From: DASYRX01 sp036003845
Lineage (GTDB): Bacteria > Gemmatimonadota > Gemmatimonadetes > Gemmatimonadales > Gemmatimonadaceae
Reading direction: 5' to 3'
Assembly: GCA_036003845.1 (NCBI GenBank)
Contig: DASYRX010000083.1
Coordinates: 1-17,113, forward strand
Length of the DNA stretch: 17,113 bases
This document shows positions 6,170-13,551 of the stretch, piece after piece (the first letter of the stretch is position 1; every line of letters starts with the position of its first letter). The position numbers were made by a program, and so were the translations under genes. The notes under the pieces are model-generated. The model was given only the letters and a program-made list of their open reading frames with translations, was not told the DNA's origin and ran no database searches.

Positions 6170-8698
6170 GTGAGGACGCACGGCACCGTCGCGCTGCTTT
6201 GGATCACGGCCGCGCACTCGGTGTTCGCGCAGCGCCAGCCCGTGTTGCAGCAGATCCGCGTGCCGCACAACTATTACTATCGCGAGATGTACCTGCCGCA
6301 GGTCACGAGCGGGCCAAGCTCGGTGACGTGGTCGCCTGACGGCAAGGAACTGATCTACAGCATGCAGGGAACGCTCTGGCGCCAGCGCCTCGGAAGCGAA
6401 GAGGCGACGCAGCTGACGGACGGCCCCGGCTATGATCATCAGCCCGACTGGTCGCCGGACGGACGCTACGTCGCGTACGTCTCATACGAACGCGACGCGA
6501 TGCCTCTCCGGCTGCTGGATCTCACGACGGGCGAGTCGCGTGTGCTGCTGGACAATGCCGCCGTGAACGTGGAGCCGCGCTGGTCCCCCGACGGAACGCG
6601 ATTGGCTTTTGTGTCAACGGCGTATGAGGGCCGTTTTCACATCTTCATCGGAGACTTTACGGCCGGCGCGCTCAGCGCGCCGCAGCGTATAAGTCAGGAT
6701 CGCGACAGCAAACTCCCGCGCTACTACTACAGCATCTACGATCACTATTTGTCTCCCGCGTGGTCTCCTGATGGCCACGAGCTCATCGCGATCGCGAATC
6801 GTGAACACATCTGGGGATCTGGCGGGATCTGGCGCATGGAAGCGCGTCCCAGTGGCGCGCTGCACGAGATTCGCGATGAAGAAACGACTTGGCGTGCGCG
6901 TCCCGATTGGTCGCGCGACGGCAAGCGCGTGGTGTACGGCTCGTACTTCGGCCGCCAATGGCATCAACTCTGGCTCATGTCAGCCGACGGCGCCAATCCC
7001 TTCCAGCTTACCTACGGTGAGTTCGACGCGACTGGGCCGCGCTGGTCGCCTGACGCCGATCGCATCGCGTACATCTCCAATGAGGGCGGCAACACCTCGC
7101 TCAAGATCGTCACCGTGCCAGGTGGAGGGATCAGCGATGTGCGCGCGGCGCGCCGTCGTTACCTTCGCCCCGGTGGCACGCTCAACCTAACGATCACGGA
7201 CGCCGCAGGCGTACCAATCTCGGCGCGCGTGTCGGTCACGGGCGCGGACGGCAGAGGCTATGCGCCGGATGACGCCTGGCGTCACGCCGACGACGGATTC
7301 GATCGTCGTCAGCGACTGTACGAGCCGACATACTTCCACTCGCGCGGGCTCGCGACGCTCACAGTGCCCGCCGGCGAGTACACAGTCGAAGTACTACGCG
7401 GCCTGGAGTACCGCTTCGAGCAGCGCAAGGTCAGCGTCCCGCCTAACGCAGCGACCACCGTGCGTGTCCCGCTCCGCCGCATCGACAACCTGGCGGCGCG
7501 CGGCTGGTACAACGGTGATCTGCACGTGCACATGAATTACGGCGGGATCTATCGCAACACGCCCGATCGTTTGCGCGCGCAAGCCCGCGCGGAAGCGCTC
7601 GATCTCGTCGAGAATCTGATCGTCAATAAGGAAGGCCGCATCCCCGACATCGGATACTTCGAGGGATCGCGTGCGCAGCCGCAGACGGTCCCACCGCTCA
7701 TCTTCCACGACGAGGAGTACCACACGTCGTACTGGGGCCACAGTGGGCTGCTGGGCCTAACGAACAACATCTTGCTGCCAGGCTATGCGGCGTACACGCA
7801 CACAGCCGCGTCGTCTCTCGTCCCGATGAACGCCGACATCTTTGCGCAGGCGCGCTCGCAAGGCGCCATCGTCGGATACGTGCATCCGTTCGACGTATAT
7901 CCCGATCCCACCGATCGCACCAAGAATCTCACGCACGAGATTCCCGTCGACGCAGCGCTCGGCGGCGTCGACTACTACGAGAGCGTTGGTTTCAACGAGG
8001 ACGCCATGGCGTCGCAGCGCGTCTGGTACTCGCTGCTCAACAACGGGTTCCGCATCGCGGCCGGGGGCGGCACCGACGCCATGATGAACTACGCGTCGCT
8101 GCGCGGGCCGCTCGGCGTGAATCGCGTCTACGTGCAAACGCAAGGGCCGCTCACACAGCGGTCTTTTCTCGCCGGGATCAAAGCGGGGCGCACCTTCGCC
8201 ACGAACAGCGCACTGCTCGAACTGAGTGTCAACGGACAGAGCATCGGCAGCGAGCTCAAGCTGCCTAACGGGCGCCACGCGCTCAAAGTCAGAGCGCGAG
8301 TGCGCTCGCTGATTCCTATCGAGCACGTGGAAGTCATCAAGAATGGCGAAGTCGCAGCGACGATTCCACTCTCGGCCGACAGCATGAGCGCCTCGGCTGA
8401 CATCACCATCGACGCCGACAAGAGCGCGTGGATTCTGTTACGCGCGTGGAGCGCGGGAGCGCGACATCCCATCTACGATTTCGCGCCCATCGCTACGACG
8501 AGTCCGATCTACGTGACCGTTGGCGGCGCGCCCGTTCGTTCACGGACGGACGCCGAGTACTTCATCGCTTGGATCGATCGGTTAATCGAAAGCGCCGAAC
8601 GGTATCAGGAGTACAACGCGCCCGCCGAGAAGGCGCGCGTCTTAGCGCGGCTGGCGGAAGCACGCGCGGAGTACGTTAGGCGTTCCGTACAACCTTAA
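6170..8698 (+). CDS. exported beta-propeller plus CehA/McbA-type metallohydrolase
   Basis: An 842-residue exported protein. The N-terminus MRTHG plus a hydrophobic stretch ending HSVFA before QRQ looks like a cleavable signal peptide. Residues about 40-320 hold six PD40/WD40-like repeats with WSPDG-type cores at 54, 94, 138, 198, 247 and 292, forming a TolB-like propeller. A small beta-sandwich-like region follows, then a PHP/amidohydrolase-like domain beginning at GDLHVHMNYGG (metal ligands His452 and His454) with GYVHPFD further on, as in the CehA/McbA family. McbA and CehA hydrolyse carbaryl, but most members have unknown substrates. GTG 6170, just after the permease stop, gives the best signal peptide; an in-frame GTG at 6146 would overlap the permease. 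Its TAA is shared in TTAA with the convergent sigma factor gene. The link to the amino acid operon is only positional. Confidence 0.8.
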   Translation: MRTHGTVALLWITAAHSVFAQRQPVLQQIRVPHNYYYREMYLPQVTSGPSSVTWSPDGKELIYSMQGTLWRQRLGSEEATQLTDGPGYDHQPDWSPDGRYVAYVSYERDAMPLRLLDLTTGESRVLLDNAAVNVEPRWSPDGTRLAFVSTAYEGRFHIFIGDFTAGALSAPQRISQDRDSKLPRYYYSIYDHYLSPAWSPDGHELIAIANREHIWGSGGIWRMEARPSGALHEIRDEETTWRARPDWSRDGKRVVYGSYFGRQWHQLWLMSADGANPFQLTYGEFDATGPRWSPDADRIAYISNEGGNTSLKIVTVPGGGISDVRAARRRYLRPGGTLNLTITDAAGVPISARVSVTGADGRGYAPDDAWRHADDGFDRRQRLYEPTYFHSRGLATLTVPAGEYTVEVLRGLEYRFEQRKVSVPPNAATTVRVPLRRIDNLAARGWYNGDLHVHMNYGGIYRNTPDRLRAQARAEALDLVENLIVNKEGRIPDIGYFEGSRAQPQTVPPLIFHDEEYHTSYWGHSGLLGLTNNILLPGYAAYTHTAASSLVPMNADIFAQARSQGAIVGYVHPFDVYPDPTDRTKNLTHEIPVDAALGGVDYYESVGFNEDAMASQRVWYSLLNNGFRIAAGGGTDAMMNYASLRGPLGVNRVYVQTQGPLTQRSFLAGIKAGRTFATNSALLELSVNGQSIGSELKLPNGRHALKVRARVRSLIPIEHVEVIKNGEVAATIPLSADSMSASADITIDADKSAWILLRAWSAGARHPIYDFAPIATTSPIYVTVGGAPVRSRTDAEYFIAWIDRLIESAERYQEYNAPAEKARVLARLAEARAEYVRRSVQP

Positions 8699-9927
8699 GA
8701 GCTTCCGCTGTTGAGTTGATCGAGCCGTTTACGAAGAAAACGGCGCTCCGGCTCGTTCCCCGCCAATCGCAAAGCCGTCTCGAACGCTTCGGCCGCTGCC
8801 TCGCTTCTGCCAAGCCGGCGGAGTAACTCGCCCCTTGCCGAGTGGAGCGGTGCATAACCGCGCAGCACGCCGCGGTCGCGCAGTTCGTCGATCAGCTCGA
8901 GCCCCTTCTCGTATCCTTCGGCCATCGCCAGTGCGGCCGCGCGATTCAGCTCGATCACGGGTGATGGTCTGAGCCGCAGCAGCAAGTCGTATAAGCCCGC
9001 CGCCTCGCGCCAATTCGTCGCTGCAGCGTTAGGCGCTCGCGCGTGTACTGCGGCGATGGCCGCCTGCACCGCGTATGCTCCTACGCGGCCGTCCCGGAAA
9101 ATACGGTCGACGATGGCGAGTCCCTCTTCGATAGCCTGACGGTCCCAGCGCTCGCGGTCCTGTGCATCCAGCAGCACCAGGTCGCCGTCCGGCGACTGCC
9201 GTGTGTCCCTCCTGGAGTCGTGCAGCAGCATGAGCGCAAGGAGACCGGCCGCCTCGCCCTCACGCGGCATTAGCTCGACGACGAGCCGCGCCAGTCGAAT
9301 CGCCTCCTGACAGAGCTCGCGCCTAACGATCTCTTCACCGGCCGTGGCTGCGTATCCTTCGTTGAATACCAAGTAAATGACGGCGAGCACCGCGTCGATA
9401 CGCTCGGTCCATGTCGAGGGCGGCGGGACCTCATACGGAATCTTCGCCGCGCGGATCTTGCTCTTCGCACGCACCAGTCGCTGCGCCATGGTCTCCAACG
9501 GGACCAGAAACGCGCGCGCGATCTCCTCGGTCGTCAATCCGCACACAGTCCGCAGCGTGAGGGCAACCTGCGCTTCCAGCGCTAGCGCGGGGTGGCAGCA
9601 CGTAAAGATCAACCGCAGACGATCGTCGGGATATCCCGTGTCTTCCGCGGGCGGCTCCGCCGGCGCGAGTCGAAACGCCTCCGCGTGTCGCTCAAAACGA
9701 GATGCACGCCGTGCGCGATCGATAGCCTTGAAGCGGCCCGCACTCACCAGCCAGGCGCGCGCGTTAGCGGGGACTCCGTGTTGGGGCCACTGCTCGAGCG
9801 CCGCCGTGAAGGCGTCTTGCAAGGCCTCCTCGGCGGCGTCGAAATCACCCGTTAGGCGGATCAGCGTCGCGAGCACACGGCGCGACTCGTCGCGATACAC
9901 CTGCTCAACAGTCGCCGCGATGTCCAC
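8695..9927 (-). CDS. ECF42-type RNA polymerase sigma factor with C-terminal extension
   Basis: A 410-residue sigma-70 family extracytoplasmic-function factor. Sigma region 2 lies at about 10-80 (DAFTAALEQW, then ARAWL and DRARR), region 4 at about 107-160 (TLRTVCGLTTEEIARAF is the helix-turn-helix start). Then comes the DUF6596 block with IYLVFNEGY at 184-192, and a helical TPR-like tail to the end. This is the domain order of group ECF42, where the tail modulates sigma activity in place of an anti-sigma factor and the gene sits beside DGPF/YciI genes, as it does here. The start is GTG at 9927, overlapping a CGTTAGGT octamer variant; the YciI gene ends 14 bases upstream. It is the last gene of its operon and ends in a TTAA shared with the convergent hydrolase gene. 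Confidence 0.92.
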   Translation of the reverse strand: MDIAATVEQVYRDESRRVLATLIRLTGDFDAAEEALQDAFTAALEQWPQHGVPANARAWLVSAGRFKAIDRARRASRFERHAEAFRLAPAEPPAEDTGYPDDRLRLIFTCCHPALALEAQVALTLRTVCGLTTEEIARAFLVPLETMAQRLVRAKSKIRAAKIPYEVPPPSTWTERIDAVLAVIYLVFNEGYAATAGEEIVRRELCQEAIRLARLVVELMPREGEAAGLLALMLLHDSRRDTRQSPDGDLVLLDAQDRERWDRQAIEEGLAIVDRIFRDGRVGAYAVQAAIAAVHARAPNAAATNWREAAGLYDLLLRLRPSPVIELNRAAALAMAEGYEKGLELIDELRDRGVLRGYAPLHSARGELLRRLGRSEAAAEAFETALRLAGNEPERRFLRKRLDQLNSGSS

Positions 9928-9941
9928 CTAACGCCTCACTT

Positions 9942-10283
9942 CTAAATCAGCGGCCTCACTTCGACGGCGCCGTTGCTCGCGGTCGGAATCCGCGCGGCCA
10001 CTGCAATCGCTTCATTCATGTCTTGCGCTTCAATGAGGATGTATCCACCGAGTTGCTCACGTGTCTCTGCGAACGGACCGTCCGTTGTCTGAGTCTGCCC
10101 GTTGCGAACACGAACTATTGTGCTTTGCTGCGTTGGCGCGAGCTGAGAGCCGTCGACGAACTGGCCCCTCCGTGTGATCTCCTCACGGAGCGACCCGTAT
10201 GCGCCATAGACCGCGCTCCGCTCGGCGTCCGAGAGTTTCCAGAACGCAGCCTCGTCATCGTAGATCAGGCACATGAACTTCAT
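9942..10283 (-). CDS. YciI/DGPF-family protein (second copy)
   Basis: A 113-residue protein of the YCII-related family: a small ferredoxin-like alpha-beta fold beginning MKFMCLIYDDE and carrying the DGPFAETREQLGGY block at about 69-82 that gives the DGPF family its name. Members are linked to ECF42 sigma factors in many genomes, and their biochemical role is not established. It shares the pattern DGPFAET(R/K)EQLGGY and the MCLIY start with the YciI gene at the head of the operon, so the two are paralogues. No strong Shine-Dalgarno sequence is visible. It lies between the VOC gene and the sigma factor gene with short gaps of 15 and 14 bases, implying one transcript. Confidence 0.88.
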   Translation of the reverse strand: MKFMCLIYDDEAAFWKLSDAERSAVYGAYGSLREEITRRGQFVDGSQLAPTQQSTIVRVRNGQTQTTDGPFAETREQLGGYILIEAQDMNEAIAVAARIPTASNGAVEVRPLI

Positions 10284-10298
10284 GGATGAGGCCGGACG

Positions 10299-10691
10299 CT
10301 ACGCGGGAACAGGCGCAGGTGCACTCGTCATCCACCCGATCGTGGCGCCAGCCGCATCGCGCAGAATCGCGATCCGCCCCACGTTAGGCACATCGAAGGC
10401 GGGCCGCAACACGGTCGCCCCGCGTTTGGTGGCCGTCGCGATGCGCGAGTCGATGTTGTCAACCTCGAGATACGGGAACCAATACGCCGACTTCGCGCCG
10501 TCGAGCGGGCCCTGCTCGAGTGTCGTGATGCCGGCCACGTACTTGTCCCCCTGCTTCGCCACAAAGTACTGACCTTGCGGCATCGGAAACTCTTCGATCG
10601 TCCAACCGACTGCTTTGCTGTAGAAATCTTTCGCCTTCTGGATGTCGTTGGTGGACAGCTCGTTCCAGCTAAAGGTGCCGTGCGTATGCAT
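10299..10691 (-). CDS. VOC-superfamily (glyoxalase/bleomycin-resistance-like) protein
   Basis: A 130-residue vicinal-oxygen-chelate protein: MHTHGTFSWNEL begins the first beta-alpha-beta-beta-beta unit and FYSKAVGWTIEE is the typical helix-strand turn of this fold. The second half carries YLEVDNIDSRI and ends with the VGRIAILRDAAG strand-turn and a GW core. Family members include glyoxalases, dioxygenases and binding proteins, and the substrate here is unknown. I chose ATG 10691 because ACGGAG sits just upstream and the family starts here; a longer frame to 10769 would overlap the preceding gene. VOC genes are common companions of DGPF proteins in ECF42 operons, which supports its membership in this regulon. 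Confidence 0.87.
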   Translation of the reverse strand: MHTHGTFSWNELSTNDIQKAKDFYSKAVGWTIEEFPMPQGQYFVAKQGDKYVAGITTLEQGPLDGAKSAYWFPYLEVDNIDSRIATATKRGATVLRPAFDVPNVGRIAILRDAAGATIGWMTSAPAPVPA

Positions 10692-10713
10692 AAGAGTGCT
10701 CCGTTGTGTGCGG

Positions 10714-11109
10714 TTAGGCTTGTGCGGCTGCCACTTGTTGACGCCAGGCGTCGAGCGTTGGTGGCACAACCATGATTGGCCGTACTTCGATCGATCCGAT
10801 GCGAGCCCCGGGAATCCGCCCGGCGATTGCCACGGCTTCGTCGAGATCCTTGGCCTCGATGATGTAATAGCCGCCTAACTGTTCCTTCGTCTCGGCGAAC
10901 GGCCCGTCAGTTGTTTGCGCCTTGCCGTTGCGAACGCGAACCGTTGTCGCTGTGTGCGTCGGCTCCAGCGGATCGCCGGCAACCCAATGCCCAGACTTCT
11001 TGATCTCGTCCGAGAATCTGTAGTAGTCGGTGTACATGACTCCCTTTTCCGCCTCCGACATCTTCGCCCACTGCGACTCCTGCTCATAGATGAGGCACAT
11101 GTACTGCAT
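10714..11109 (-). CDS. YciI/DGPF-family protein (first copy, head of ECF42 operon)
   Basis: A 131-residue YCII-related protein starting MQYMCLIYEQE and containing DGPFAETKEQLGGY, paralogous to the gene at 9942-10283. It is the first gene of the four-gene sigma factor operon. The ATG at 11109 has GGGAGAA about eight bases upstream, and a candidate ECF promoter lies about 95 bases upstream. The longer frame reaching 11214 would put the start inside that promoter and add residues not seen in the family, so I reject it. The stop TAA is part of GGTTAGGC read on the minus strand (10712-10719), a one-mismatch copy of the dispersed octamer. Biochemical function is unknown. Confidence 0.88.
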   Translation of the reverse strand: MQYMCLIYEQESQWAKMSEAEKGVMYTDYYRFSDEIKKSGHWVAGDPLEPTHTATTVRVRNGKAQTTDGPFAETKEQLGGYYIIEAKDLDEAVAIAGRIPGARIGSIEVRPIMVVPPTLDAWRQQVAAAQA

Positions 11110-11203
11110 GTAGGTATTCTCCCTGCTCAGGTCATGAGTGATCGCCGCTACAAGCTCGAGCGCGCTTAGATCGGCAGAGCTGGAACGTCCGGCTCCGTAA
11201 TTA

Positions 11204-11230
11204 GTCGTCGCCAACGACGCAAATTCGACA
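11204..11230 (-). promoter_or_regulatory. candidate ECF42-type promoter
   Basis: On the minus strand TGTCGA (11230-11225) is followed, after 17 bases, by CGAC (11207-11204). As I recall, promoters recognised by characterised ECF42 factors carry TGTCGA at -35 and a CGA/TC-type -10. The site lies about 95 bases upstream of the first gene of the operon that encodes the ECF42 factor, which fits autoregulation. Short motifs like this arise by chance, so position is the main support. Confidence 0.55.
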
Positions 11231-11246
11231 GCTTGTGTCAGCTGTC
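11227..11246. repeat. perfect dyad overlapping the candidate -35 box
   Basis: GACAGCT (11227-11233), a TGTGTC loop, then AGCTGTC (11240-11246): a perfect 7-bp inverted repeat. It overlaps the TGTCGA box by four bases and lies between the end of the lipoprotein gene (11285) and the ECF operon. It could be an operator, or a weak stem ending lipoprotein transcription; there is no T-run to support the latter. Confidence 0.5.
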
Positions 11247-11284
11247 CGCGGGCCGCCGTAGGCTGTCAGCAGCCGCCTGCCAGC

Positions 11285-12259
11285 CTAATCCCGAGCGCTT
11301 GGCGCTGCCGGAGCGGCTGGGATGTGATAATACTCCAGGCGGCCGGCAGCCAACCTTGGGAGCGCGAGCACCATGCGCTTGGTGTCCACGCCAATGTCCG
11401 CTGGACCATCGACGCCGGTGATGACTTTCTTGAGCGCTCCCTCGGAGACGACGTTTACAGTCGAATCCTGCCAGCTCGTTACGAGAATCCGGCCGTCCGA
11501 CAGCACTTCGATTCCGTCGTAGCCGCCTAGGCCACCGGCAATCGGAATCGGCTGCAGGTTGGTCAGTGTGATGGACGTGATCGATTGCCCGCCGAACGGC
11601 GCGAGCAACAACCTGTTGTTTGACGCATCCCACGCGGCGCCGTTAGGCTGTGCCAGCTTCGCCTGTCCTTCGAGTAGCAGGCGAGGTTCGCGGTTCTTGA
11701 CTGCGAATAGATGATCCTTGCCGAAGTAACGCGTCCCTGACTGCGTGATCTGAATCGACGTGTCGGTGATGTAGAGCTCACCATCCGGACCAGCGGCGAC
11801 GTCGTTCAAGAAGCGTGGGCTCCACGTCGCGAAGCTGATCGTGGCGACGTTCGCGCCTGTCTTCCTGTTAAATCCGCGCACCACGTCGATGTCAGTGACC
11901 CAAAGCGTATCGCCAACGATTGCCATGCCTTTGGGCGCGTTGAGCGTGACTCCGTTCTGCCCGCCGCGCACGAAGACCGTCATCGAATCGGTCTGCTCCG
12001 CATTGATCTTGCCGATGTAGCCGTTGTTGTCTTTGGCGGACGGTTGGCCCTTGATGTTCGAGACGAAGAACACATCAAGGTCGGCGTCATAACGAGCGCT
12101 TTCTGGAGCCTCGAGGTTCGCCGTTTCGCCGATTCTAGTGAAGGCTGTGTCTGCAGGGGCGATCTCGCTCCCTTTTTTTTCGCCAGACATGCACGCGTTG
12201 AGCGTGACGGCGACTGCCGTGCCAGCGACAACTCGAAGCCGACCATTCAATGAGATCAT
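11285..12259 (-). CDS. NHL/SMP-30-like beta-propeller lipoprotein
   Basis: A 324-residue lipoprotein. The signal peptide ends in the lipobox L20-N-A-C23, so Cys23 should be lipidated. The rest is repeated short strand units with GDTLWVTDID, GPDGELYITDT and SDGRILVTSW cores, typical of NHL or SMP-30/gluconolactonase-like six-bladed propellers. No substrate or catalytic set can be assigned. The ATG at 12259 gives the clean signal peptide and has a G-rich GGGGG stretch upstream; the longer frame to 12358 adds unsupported residues. Right after the lipobox, the codons for Glu27-Lys28-Lys29 contain a run of eight A (12173-12180 on the complementary strand), unusual in this GC-rich gene. It is transcribed divergently from the PAS-LuxR regulator. 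Confidence 0.75.
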   Translation of the reverse strand: MISLNGRLRVVAGTAVAVTLNACMSGEKKGSEIAPADTAFTRIGETANLEAPESARYDADLDVFFVSNIKGQPSAKDNNGYIGKINAEQTDSMTVFVRGGQNGVTLNAPKGMAIVGDTLWVTDIDVVRGFNRKTGANVATISFATWSPRFLNDVAAGPDGELYITDTSIQITQSGTRYFGKDHLFAVKNREPRLLLEGQAKLAQPNGAAWDASNNRLLLAPFGGQSITSITLTNLQPIPIAGGLGGYDGIEVLSDGRILVTSWQDSTVNVVSEGALKKVITGVDGPADIGVDTKRMVLALPRLAAGRLEYYHIPAAPAAPSARD

Positions 12260-12732
12260 CAGAGCCCCCGGGGAGAAGCTGTGGATTACTCGGGTCAGGC
12301 TACGATAAAGCGCAGCGCAAGTCAGCGTGTCAACATCCTTCCCCGCCCCAAAGCTCAACGCCGACGGAATAGAGGGCAGACAGAGGACCAGGGTAAGAGC
12401 CTTTAGCCAATTCGTTTGGATCTCCTAACGTCCTCTCGTCGTTCCTCTATTTCCTCTGTGGTAAGCTCTTGATCGTGTCGTTTCTTGAAGCGAGCGACTC
12501 GAGCTGTTTTTTGGACGTCACAGCCGGGCCGGCCCTGTTTTCTTGACCGCGCTGGCGAGACGCGGCAGTAGTACAGTCCGGGAAGTATCTGCGATCGAGT
12601 GCGGCAGTCCGCCCATTGGGACGCCCAGTCGGCGATCGCTACGGCTCACGCGGACTACTCGACGCTTGGGTTCGTCGCGGTGTGGCGTTAACGTGGCGCA
12701 CTCTCGGTCCACCGGATCGCCGAGGGAGAGCA
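12260..12732. other. divergent intergenic region (473 bp) without a supported gene
   Basis: Separates the lipoprotein gene (minus) from the PAS-LuxR gene (plus). Open frames here are short and show no recognisable protein signal. It holds the inverted repeat at 12369-12450, a TCCTAACG octamer variant (12423-12430), and a GGGCCGGCCC palindrome (12526-12535) followed by TGTTTTC. It is AT-richer than its surroundings between about 12390 and 12520. Promoters for both flanking genes are expected here, but I cannot name convincing -35/-10 boxes. Confidence 0.6.
12369..12450. repeat. spaced imperfect inverted repeat of AGAGG units
   Basis: ATAGAGG (12369-12375) and AGAGGAC (12382-12388) on the left are mirrored by GTCCTCT (12430-12436) and CCTCTAT (12444-12450) on the right, with 6- and 7-base gaps and a 41-base centre. 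The arms reuse an AGAGG unit, which recalls the heptamer-built hairpins at 157-240 and 3885-3973, though the match is weaker. It lies in the divergent intergenic region and may be regulatory. Confidence 0.5.
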
Positions 12733-13395
12733 ATGCTTGAAACCGAGCTGTTCGCGCTACTCGAGCACACGGCCGACGCCGCGTATAGCGTCACGCAGAC
12801 TGGCGAGATTTGCTCCTGGAACGCGGGCGCGGTGCGACTCTTCGGCCACCCGGCAAAGGACGTGCTCGGTCGCAACATCGACGACGTGCTCGAGGCACAG
12901 GACTCGTTAGGTACGCGCGCGCTCTCTGGCGGCTCAGCTGTGGCGACTAGACAACGCGATGGCGCGTCGGGCGGAATACCGAATTTCGACCTCGAAGCAC
13001 GCACTCGGTCCGGCGACCGAATCTGGGTGAACGTCTCGACGATCGTCTTCGACAACCAGCGCACCAAACGCCGCCTGTTCGTGCGGTTGGCCCGCGATAT
13101 TAGCCAACAGCGGCGTAACGACGAGTTGCTGAATCGTATGTTGGATGCTGCCCGGCAGCTCGTTTCTCTCGCTGAGGACGCGCCCCATCACGCCGCTGTG
13201 GAGCCGCTATCCCAGCAAGAGCTGCGCATCCTCAAGCTCTTCGCGGAAGGCCGCAGTGCCGCGACGATTGCTCGCAGGTTGAGCATATCCGCGCAGACAT
13301 TGCGCAACCACCTCCACCACATCAATCGGAAGCTGCGCACCCACAGCCGCCTCGAAGCGGTAACGCACGCGCAGCGGCGTGGACTGATCGAGTAG
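12733..13395 (+). CDS. PAS-domain LuxR-type transcriptional regulator
   Basis: A 220-residue protein with an N-terminal PAS domain (about 5-125) and a C-terminal LuxR/FixJ-type helix-turn-helix (about 157-218). The PAS region shows AAYSVTQTGEICSWN, the typical core strand and WN, and ends with the LARDISQQR linker helix. The HTH shows LSQQELRILKLFAEG, then ARRLSISAQTLRNHLHHINRK. There is no receiver domain, so it probably senses a ligand, redox state or heme/flavin through PAS and binds DNA directly. I chose ATG 12733, preceded by GAGGGAG at a normal distance; the frame continues back to 12616 without support. Likely targets are the divergent lipoprotein gene or the redox genes downstream, by position only. 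Confidence 0.87.
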   Translation: MLETELFALLEHTADAAYSVTQTGEICSWNAGAVRLFGHPAKDVLGRNIDDVLEAQDSLGTRALSGGSAVATRQRDGASGGIPNFDLEARTRSGDRIWVNVSTIVFDNQRTKRRLFVRLARDISQQRRNDELLNRMLDAARQLVSLAEDAPHHAAVEPLSQQELRILKLFAEGRSAATIARRLSISAQTLRNHLHHINRKLRTHSRLEAVTHAQRRGLIE

Positions 13396-13551
13396 CGGCT
13401 CAGTGATGGGTGTGCCACGTGCTGGTACAATCGTGCCATAGCCCCAGCCGGCCCGGTCCGCGAGCCTTCACTGTGCAACCCGGAACGCTAGCGGCGACAT
13501 GCTGAACGCCCGGCGCTTCGTTAGGCACACGCAGTGATCTCTGGGGGAGTC

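Noticed and set aside
5493..6173. Plus-strand frame of 226 codons inside the permease gene
   Set aside because: Arginine-rich frame-shifted shadow of the permease; no start context or similarity.
7757..8326. Minus-strand frame of 189 codons inside the metallohydrolase gene
   Set aside because: Antisense of conserved catalytic-domain sequence with no recognisable protein features.
12526..12550. GGGCCGGCCC followed by TGTTTTC as a Rho-independent terminator
   Set aside because: The palindrome has no loop, the T-run is broken, and no upstream plus-strand gene ends here.
12616..12732. N-terminal extension of the PAS-LuxR protein
   Set aside because: Arg-rich leader without family similarity, while ATG 12733 has GAGGGAG at the right distance.
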